Below, one piece after another: positions 59,252-64,000 of a DNA stretch of 64,000 nucleotides. Position 1 is the first letter of the stretch; each line of letters begins with the position of its first letter. The stretch covers positions 1 to 64,000 of the forward strand of contig REBP01000056.1 of the NCBI GenBank assembly GCA_007692665.1, in the 5' to 3' direction. The translations under genes and the position numbers were made by a program. A model generated the notes under the pieces. That model saw only the letters and a program-made list of their open reading frames with translations, had not been told where the DNA came from and did no database searches. This stretch comes from Gemmatimonadales bacterium (GTDB taxonomy: Bacteria > Gemmatimonadota > Gemmatimonadetes > Longimicrobiales > Gaopeijiaceae).

Positions 59252-59986
59252 ATGCGCTCCCCTGTCCCCGTTTCCCGCCTTCGCCCTGGCATCGCGGCCC
59301 TTCTGGGGATTCTTGCGCTTGCAGGATGTGATGGCAGCAATCTCTTCGTGGACCGCCCCATCACGGCGCCTCCACCCCCCGCCGTGGACGCTCGTGCCGA
59401 GGTCCTCCGGTACGTGGAGGAAGCCACGCTCCTGGTCGCGGACGACACGCAGCTCCGGTTCCGGTGGATGAGCAGCCAGCCTCGCCTGATCCTCCCGGCC
59501 TCGCTGCCGGTGCGTGAGCGCGAGGCATTTCGTCGCGCCGCGGGGATGATCCGGGCGGCCGGCGGCCCCACCTTCCTCGAGGTGACTTCCGGCCAGGAGG
59601 CGGGCGCCGTCCTGGTGGAGGCCTTTTCCCCGGGTGCCTACCGTGCCCTCGACCCCACGCGACCCTGGTCCTTCAGCCGGACCTTCGTCACCGCCACCGT
59701 GGAAACCGGGATCACCGAGGTGAGGGTGGCCGTCTCCCTCGAACTGGAGGGTCCGGTCCTCGACCGGGCGGCCCTCCATGCCCTGGGCCATGCCATCGGC
59801 CTCATGGGGCATCCGGCCTTCCCCGGAGCGACCTTCGTCATGGCCTCTTCCCCCGACGGCAGTGCCCCGCCCACGGTCTTCCACCCGTGGGAGGCGGCGG
59901 GCATCCGGTTCCTCTATGCGCCGGCGATCTCGGCGGGCATGTCCCGCACCCGGATCCGCGCCGCCTTCCAGGGATTCACGCTGTAG
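59252..59986 (+). CDS. Lipoprotein with degenerate zinc-protease motif
   Basis: 244 residues from the ATG at 59252. A lipoprotein signal with lipobox LALAGC (Cys26). The mature domain is of unknown fold but includes HALGHAIGLMGHP at residues 176-188, which aligns to the metzincin HExxHxxGxxH, except that the catalytic Glu is Ala177 and the third His is one residue late. So it looks like a protease relative that may have lost activity. Overlaps the converging doxX by 11 bases. Confidence 0.7.
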   Translation: MRSPVPVSRLRPGIAALLGILALAGCDGSNLFVDRPITAPPPPAVDARAEVLRYVEEATLLVADDTQLRFRWMSSQPRLILPASLPVREREAFRRAAGMIRAAGGPTFLEVTSGQEAGAVLVEAFSPGAYRALDPTRPWSFSRTFVTATVETGITEVRVAVSLELEGPVLDRAALHALGHAIGLMGHPAFPGATFVMASSPDGSAPPTVFHPWEAAGIRFLYAPAISAGMSRTRIRAAFQGFTL

Positions 59987-60470
59987 GCGGCACGTCCCCC
60001 ACCGGGGCCGTCTCCGCACCCCCCGGAGCCGTTCCGGCGCTGCCTGCGACCGCCTCCCGCTCCCGGGCCCGTGTCTCCCGCCGCGCCAGGACGCCGTCCA
60101 CGGAGAGCGCGCCTCCGCCCCGAAGGACGAGGTACAGGAAGACGAAGCAGTAGAGCGCGGCCAGGGACCCGCTGTTGGCATAGGGCCAGAAGCCCTGGGG
60201 CGCGTGGGCGATGAAGTAGGCGAAGGCCATGAGGCCCGCGCAGAGGAAGGCCACCGGGCGCGTGAAGAGCCCGATCATGATCAGGAGTCCGCCGAAGAAC
60301 TCGATGCCTCCGGCGAAGAACCTGAGATCCGGAAAGGCCACGACGGAGCCCCCGAACCAGCCGTAGAGCTTGGCGGCGCCGTGCTGGAAGAACAGAAAGC
60401 CGGTGACGAAGCGCAGCACGTTCAGCGCCAGCGGCTCCAGTCGCGAGAAGGTGGGAATGGACGTCGGCAC
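59976..60470 (-). CDS. DoxX family membrane protein
   Basis: 164 residues from a GTG at 60470; an ATG at 60557 gives 193. Four hydrophobic helices: FVTGFLFFQHGAAKLYGWFGG, GGIEFFGGLLIMIGLF, VAFLCAGLMAFAYFI and LAALYCFVFLYLVL. The DoxX family has been linked to redox or thiosulfate metabolism, but this member's role is unknown. The tail after the last helix is Arg then Ala/Pro-rich. Confidence 0.85.
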   Translation of the reverse strand: MPTSIPTFSRLEPLALNVLRFVTGFLFFQHGAAKLYGWFGGSVVAFPDLRFFAGGIEFFGGLLIMIGLFTRPVAFLCAGLMAFAYFIAHAPQGFWPYANSGSLAALYCFVFLYLVLRGGGALSVDGVLARRETRAREREAVAGSAGTAPGGAETAPVGDVPPTA

Positions 60471-60666
60471 GGTGCGGAACCCCTTTCGTGGGTGGAAGTC
60501 GGCCCGGAAGCGCCTTGACGAAGTCGTCCCGGTGCTGTCAGGGGGAGGGGGTACCATGGAAGGGTGCGGAAGGTCCGGGAGCGGTTTCCGACTTGCGGAA
60601 CGGGCCCTCCGGACCCTATCTCCCGACCCTGTGCCTGCCCCCCGCGTCCCGAGTTGATCCCTCCCC

Positions 60667-61878
60667 ATGCCTCCCAGCAAGACCCAGCGCTGGCTCGATC
60701 TCATCGCCGTCCTCCTGGGTCGGCGATTCCCCGTCTCGGTGGAATTCCTCCTGCTGGAAGTCCCCGCCTACCGGGCCGACCTGGAAGCCGTGGGCGAGGA
60801 CGCCGACGAGGAGACCCGGACCCGCGCCATGGGCTCGGTCCGCCGCAAGTTCGAGCGCGACAAGAAGGAACTCCGGCGCCTCGGGATTCCACTCGAGACG
60901 GCCTCCCTCCAGATGCCGGGGGGGGAGCGTGGGGAAGGCTACCGGATCCCCGCCGCCGGGTTCTACCTTCCCCTTCTGCGCGTCGTGACCGGCTCGGGTC
61001 CCGCACCGGCCCCCGACGCGACCCCCGCCCCCGGTACCGGCTCCCGCCCCCGCACCGTGGAGCTCACCGAGAAGGAGGCCCGCACGGCCCTGTCGGCGCT
61101 TCGCCGCATCCTGGAACTCCCGGCCTTTCCCCTGGAGCGCGAGGCCCGGACCGCGCTGGGCAAGCTCACCTTCGACCTCGATCCGGCCCTGGACGAGGCC
61201 CTGCCGATCCGGGTGCTGGAGCGGGCCGGCGGGGCCGATCCCGCCCACCTCCTCCCCCTGCTCATGGAAGCGCTCCTTGAACGCAGGCGGCTCACGCTGA
61301 GCTACCGCGGACCCCGGGATCCGGCGCAGGACACCCCGTCCGCCCGCGAAGTGGAGCCCTGGGGCCTCTTCTTCCAGTGGGGGGCCTGGTACCTCCTGGG
61401 GCACGACCCCCGCCGCGAGCCCCCGGTCCGTCTCTTCCGCGTGGACCGGATCCAGGAAGCGGGAATGAACATGGCCCGCCCGGGAACGGCGGACTTCGAG
61501 CGGGACCCGGCGTTCGACGTGAGCCAGTGGATGGATCGATCCGCCTGGGAACTTGGAACGGAGGATGCGGAGGCCCAGGCGGTCCGGGTGCGCTTTCACC
61601 CCCCGCTGGACCGGCTGGCCGAGCGCAACGACTGGGGGGAGGCGGTGGAGCCGGCCGATGCCGGTGCGGATGCCGGTTCCGGTGGCGTGAACGTCGCGGC
61701 CCGCCCCCCCGGTTCGGTTCGGGAGTTCCGGGCCCGGAGCCGGGCGCCCTTCCTGCGCTGGGTTCTCTCTCACGCCGGAGAGGCCGAAGTCGTTTCCCCG
61801 CCCGATGCCGTGAAGGAACTTCGTGCCCTCGCCGCCCGCATCGCGGCCCGGCATGCGCCTGCCGGGGGGACGTCGTGA
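60667..61878 (+). CDS. WYL-domain transcriptional regulator (PafB-like)
   Basis: 403 residues. N-terminal helix-turn-helix (residues ~1-80) followed by a linker and the WYL domain near residues 190-300, with EVEPWGLFFQWGAWYLLGHDP and LFRVDRIQE. A C-terminal WCX-like extension (VRVRFHPPLDRL, FLRWVLSHAGEAEVVSP) resembles regulators such as PafB. They sense ligands, for example single-stranded DNA in the PafBC case. Its stop overlaps the next WYL gene (GTGA). Confidence 0.9.
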   Translation: MPPSKTQRWLDLIAVLLGRRFPVSVEFLLLEVPAYRADLEAVGEDADEETRTRAMGSVRRKFERDKKELRRLGIPLETASLQMPGGERGEGYRIPAAGFYLPLLRVVTGSGPAPAPDATPAPGTGSRPRTVELTEKEARTALSALRRILELPAFPLEREARTALGKLTFDLDPALDEALPIRVLERAGGADPAHLLPLLMEALLERRRLTLSYRGPRDPAQDTPSAREVEPWGLFFQWGAWYLLGHDPRREPPVRLFRVDRIQEAGMNMARPGTADFERDPAFDVSQWMDRSAWELGTEDAEAQAVRVRFHPPLDRLAERNDWGEAVEPADAGADAGSGGVNVAARPPGSVREFRARSRAPFLRWVLSHAGEAEVVSPPDAVKELRALAARIAARHAPAGGTS

Positions 61879-62972
61879 GCGGCCCCGATCGGGATACTGC
61901 GGGGTCGGTCCTGTCACGACTCCTCGTCAGCATTCCCACGGCTGCGGCCGGGGGCGAGGGGGGCGTGGAGATCCGGGAGCTGGCCGAGGCGCTGGGCGTG
62001 GACCCCCCCCGCCTCCTCCGGGACTTCACCGAGGTATGGGAGCGGGGGTTCTACCTTCGGGCCGGACTCGGCGACCAGCTCTCCGTGGCCATGGACGCCG
62101 ACCGGATCCGGGTCTGGACCACCGGCGAGTTTCGTCGACCCGTCCGCCTCACCACCCCCGAGGCCGTGGCGCTGGAGCTGGGGATGCGCATGGTGAGTGG
62201 CGATGCCGCCACCCGGGCCCTTTCCGCACGGCTCCTGGACGCCCTCCGGGGAGATGGCACGCAGGCGCAGGCACAGGGCGCGAACGCCGCAGGGGAGCCG
62301 GACACGCCGGCCCACCGGACGATCGGGCGGAAGATCGGTGTCCCCGCGGCGGACCCGGTGGCCGACCCGGTCCTGGCGGCGGTGGAGGCGGCGCTCCGAA
62401 GCGGCGACCTGCTCCGCATCCACTACCGACCTGCCGGCCGTGAGGTGGAGATCCGTCGCCTCCTTCCCGGACTTCTGGCCCACGCCGAGGGAACGTGGTA
62501 CGTGGTTGGGCGCGACCTCGACCGGATGGCCCCCAGGATCTTCCGGTGTGACCGCATCCTCGAGGCGGCCTCCCCCCGGGACCCTGAACCTCCCGCCCCC
62601 CTGACCCCCGGAGAACGGGCTGAATTCGACGGCTTTCTCCAGGACGGCAGGGTCTTCATGCACCCCGGTGCCGATCCCGATGCCGATGGCGATGTCGCCC
62701 CCGGTGCCGATCCCGATGCCGGGCCTCGTGCGGCTCCTTCTCCCGGGGACGAGGCCCGCGTTCGCTACGACGCCGACATCGCTCCCTGGATCCGCGAGCA
62801 CGGATACGAGAACGTCGAGGAGGAGGCCGGCGGGAGCCTGGTGGTGACCCACCGGGTCCGGAGCCCCGACTGGCTCGTGCGTCACGTCATGTCGTACGCC
62901 GGAAGTGCGGAGATCCTCGGGCCTTCCACCCTCCGGGCGAGGGTGGCCGAAGCGTTACGTGGCCTTCATTGA
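61875..62972 (+). CDS. WYL-domain regulator (PafC-like), second of a pair
   Basis: 365 residues from a GTG at 61875. Has a HTH-like N-terminus (LVSIPTAAAGGEGGVEIRELAEALGVDPPRLLRDF), the WYL signature TWYVVGRDLDRMAPRIFRCDRI and a C-terminal WCX-like part (WLVRHVMSYAGSAEIL). A low-complexity Asp/Gly/Ala/Pro segment around residues 270-290 contains repeats. It forms the classical tandem PafBC arrangement with its neighbour. Confidence 0.87.
   Translation: MSGPDRDTAGSVLSRLLVSIPTAAAGGEGGVEIRELAEALGVDPPRLLRDFTEVWERGFYLRAGLGDQLSVAMDADRIRVWTTGEFRRPVRLTTPEAVALELGMRMVSGDAATRALSARLLDALRGDGTQAQAQGANAAGEPDTPAHRTIGRKIGVPAADPVADPVLAAVEAALRSGDLLRIHYRPAGREVEIRRLLPGLLAHAEGTWYVVGRDLDRMAPRIFRCDRILEAASPRDPEPPAPLTPGERAEFDGFLQDGRVFMHPGADPDADGDVAPGADPDAGPRAAPSPGDEARVRYDADIAPWIREHGYENVEEEAGGSLVVTHRVRSPDWLVRHVMSYAGSAEILGPSTLRARVAEALRGLH
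62663..62720. repeat. 22-bp direct repeat within the WYL gene
   Basis: The same 22 bases occur at 62663-62684 and 62699-62720, separated by 14 bases (period 36). They encode the repeated PGADPDA part of the linker, which points to a recent duplication in a low-complexity segment. Confidence 0.9.
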
Positions 62973-63002
62973 CCGGGGGGGTGACCAAGGTCATATTTCG
63001 GA

Positions 63003-63683
63003 ATGAACGCTTCCTCCGCACGTCGCCCCCGGCGCCCTCGTCGGCGCACCCGTCTCTCCACCGACCAGGTTCGTGACCGCCTGTACGAGAGCGCCATGGC
63101 GCGCTTCCGGGAGCAGGGCTACGACGCCACCTCGGTTTCGGAACTGACCCGGGCCGCCGGCGTGGCCAAGGGAACCTTCTTCAACCACTTCCCCACCAAG
63201 GAACACATCCTGGCGTCCTGGTTCCGGGGCGTCTGGGAAGGCGAGGCCCGGGCGCTGGCCGCCGAGGGCGTCGGGGGCGCCGATGCCGTGGTCACCCAGG
63301 TGGTCCGGATCGTGGCACGGCTCGAGGAGGATGCGATCCTGGCCGGGGCGCTGGTGGCCCGCATCGCCGACCTCCCCGGCGGCGAGCCCGGCGGCGAGAA
63401 GGACGAGGCCCCGGTGGCGAGGCCCCTGGACCAGGTCCGCGCGTGGTTCGTGGATCGGATCCGGGAATGCCTTCCCATGGTGGTCCCGATCCGTGAGGTT
63501 TCGGATGCCGATCTGTCGGCGCTCCTTGTCGGGGCGCTGGTGGAGACGCTCCGGGAGGCCTTCCTCACCGGGCAGTCCGCAGCCACGGCCGGGCCCCGAA
63601 CCCGGGTCGAGGTCCGCGCCGGCGTCCGGGTCGAGGCCCGCATCGATTTCCTGCTGGCATCGGCGGGTCTCCGGGGAGTCTGA
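63003..63683 (+). CDS. TetR-family transcriptional regulator
   Basis: 226 residues. After an Arg-rich start (RRPRRPRRRTR) the TetR helix-turn-helix is clear: AMARFREQGYDATSVSELTRAAGVAKGTFFNHFPTKEHIL (in parts). C-terminal ligand-binding domain of unknown specificity. Located between the WYL pair and a sensor gene; what it controls is not visible. Confidence 0.9.
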   Translation: MNASSARRPRRPRRRTRLSTDQVRDRLYESAMARFREQGYDATSVSELTRAAGVAKGTFFNHFPTKEHILASWFRGVWEGEARALAAEGVGGADAVVTQVVRIVARLEEDAILAGALVARIADLPGGEPGGEKDEAPVARPLDQVRAWFVDRIRECLPMVVPIREVSDADLSALLVGALVETLREAFLTGQSAATAGPRTRVEVRAGVRVEARIDFLLASAGLRGV

Positions 63684-63734
63684 GCCGGAAGGGGGGCGCC
63701 CGGCCCCGCCATCCCTGGCTGCAAGGAGTCCCCG

Positions 63735-64000
63735 GTGTTCCCCTCCGATCCCGAACACCTGGCCCTGATCCTCCGGGCAATTCCGGAATTCGTCGTCGTG
63801 CTGGACACGGATGGCTACATCCGGTACTTGAACCGGCCGGAGCCCGGGCAGGAGCTGGTCGAGGCCGTGGGGCGTCATGTCCGGGAGTTCACGCCCCCCG
63901 ACACCCTGGCACAGTTCGACGACCATCTCGCGGCGATGATCCGGACCGGCGAGGCCCAGGCGTACGACGCCGAGGTCGTCTTTCCCGACGGATCCCGCGC
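63735..64000 (+). CDS. PAS-domain sensor protein (3' end beyond window)
   Basis: Start of a gene read from GTG at 63735, with an excellent ribosome site (AAGGAG, 6-base spacing). The first 88 residues form a PAS domain: LRAIPEFVVVLDTDGYIRYLNR, then VGRHVREFTPPDT, and AEVVFPDGSR at the edge. The effector domain lies outside. Probably a histidine kinase or diguanylate-cyclase-type sensor. Confidence 0.75.
   Translation, partial: MFPSDPEHLALILRAIPEFVVVLDTDGYIRYLNRPEPGQELVEAVGRHVREFTPPDTLAQFDDHLAAMIRTGEAQAYDAEVVFPDGSR

Overview
The window is one continuous stretch of high-GC bacterial chromosome, densely coding, with almost all large genes on the minus strand up to about 49.7 kb and a mixed-strand region after that. 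No insertion sequence, integrase, phage gene, CRISPR array, rRNA or tRNA was seen. The combination of a 14-gene complex I operon, a B-type sdhCAB operon of the Bacteroidota/FCB style, PafBC-like WYL regulators, a TonB-plug outer-membrane protein and lipoproteins with Gram-negative signals suggests a diderm, respiring bacterium, most likely of Gemmatimonadota or a close FCB relative. That placement is inference from gene content.

Layout. 1-4.2 kb: a UPF0182 membrane protein (cut by the window edge) coupled to a phosphomannomutase/phosphoglucomutase. 4.3-19.4 kb: the complete nuoA-N operon, in canonical order, transcribed leftward from a good TTGACA/TACATT promoter. 19.7-20.9 kb: dCTP deaminase (plus strand) and a lipoprotein FKBP isomerase. 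20.9-27.1 kb: a YtcJ-like amidohydrolase, sdhB-sdhA-sdhC and malate dehydrogenase, so NADH and succinate oxidation sit side by side. 27.3-30.6 kb: a Spy-like periplasmic protein, zinc anti-sigma factor, ECF sigma factor, HU protein and carA. 30.7-34.1 kb: an RNase HI variant, lipB, a 2-oxoacid dehydrogenase E2 and secG. 34.2-37.4 kb: tpiA-pgk-gapA (lower glycolysis). 37.5-45.9 kb: a tightly packed information/biosynthesis run, comF-aroE-ispD::PTP-dnaB-udg4-coaBC-rpoZ-gmk-yicC (listed left to right; transcription runs the other way), in which many genes share stop/start codons. 46-49.7 kb: TonB-plug protein and leucyl aminopeptidase.

50-64 kb is more accessory in character: an SDR oxidoreductase; a ferric-iron ABC transporter (binding protein and permease, no ATPase) preceded by a perfect 19-bp Fur-box-like palindrome; a GAF-histidine-kinase-pseudoreceiver hybrid; MutT; an S10 carboxypeptidase-like protein; a four-CBS protein with a terminator-like hairpin in its leader; a lipoprotein with a damaged zinc-protease motif; DoxX; a pair of WYL regulators; a TetR regulator; and the start of a PAS sensor.

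The most interesting observations are an in-frame fusion of IspD with an apparently intact low-molecular-weight tyrosine phosphatase, an RNase HI lacking the usual active-site Glu, promoters placed so that carA and yicC mRNAs would be almost leaderless, a CoaBC lacking its usual decarboxylase Cys, a short NuoG that keeps a perfect N7-cluster motif, and the iron-regulated transporter lacking its ATPase. I saw no clear new defence or mobile system.
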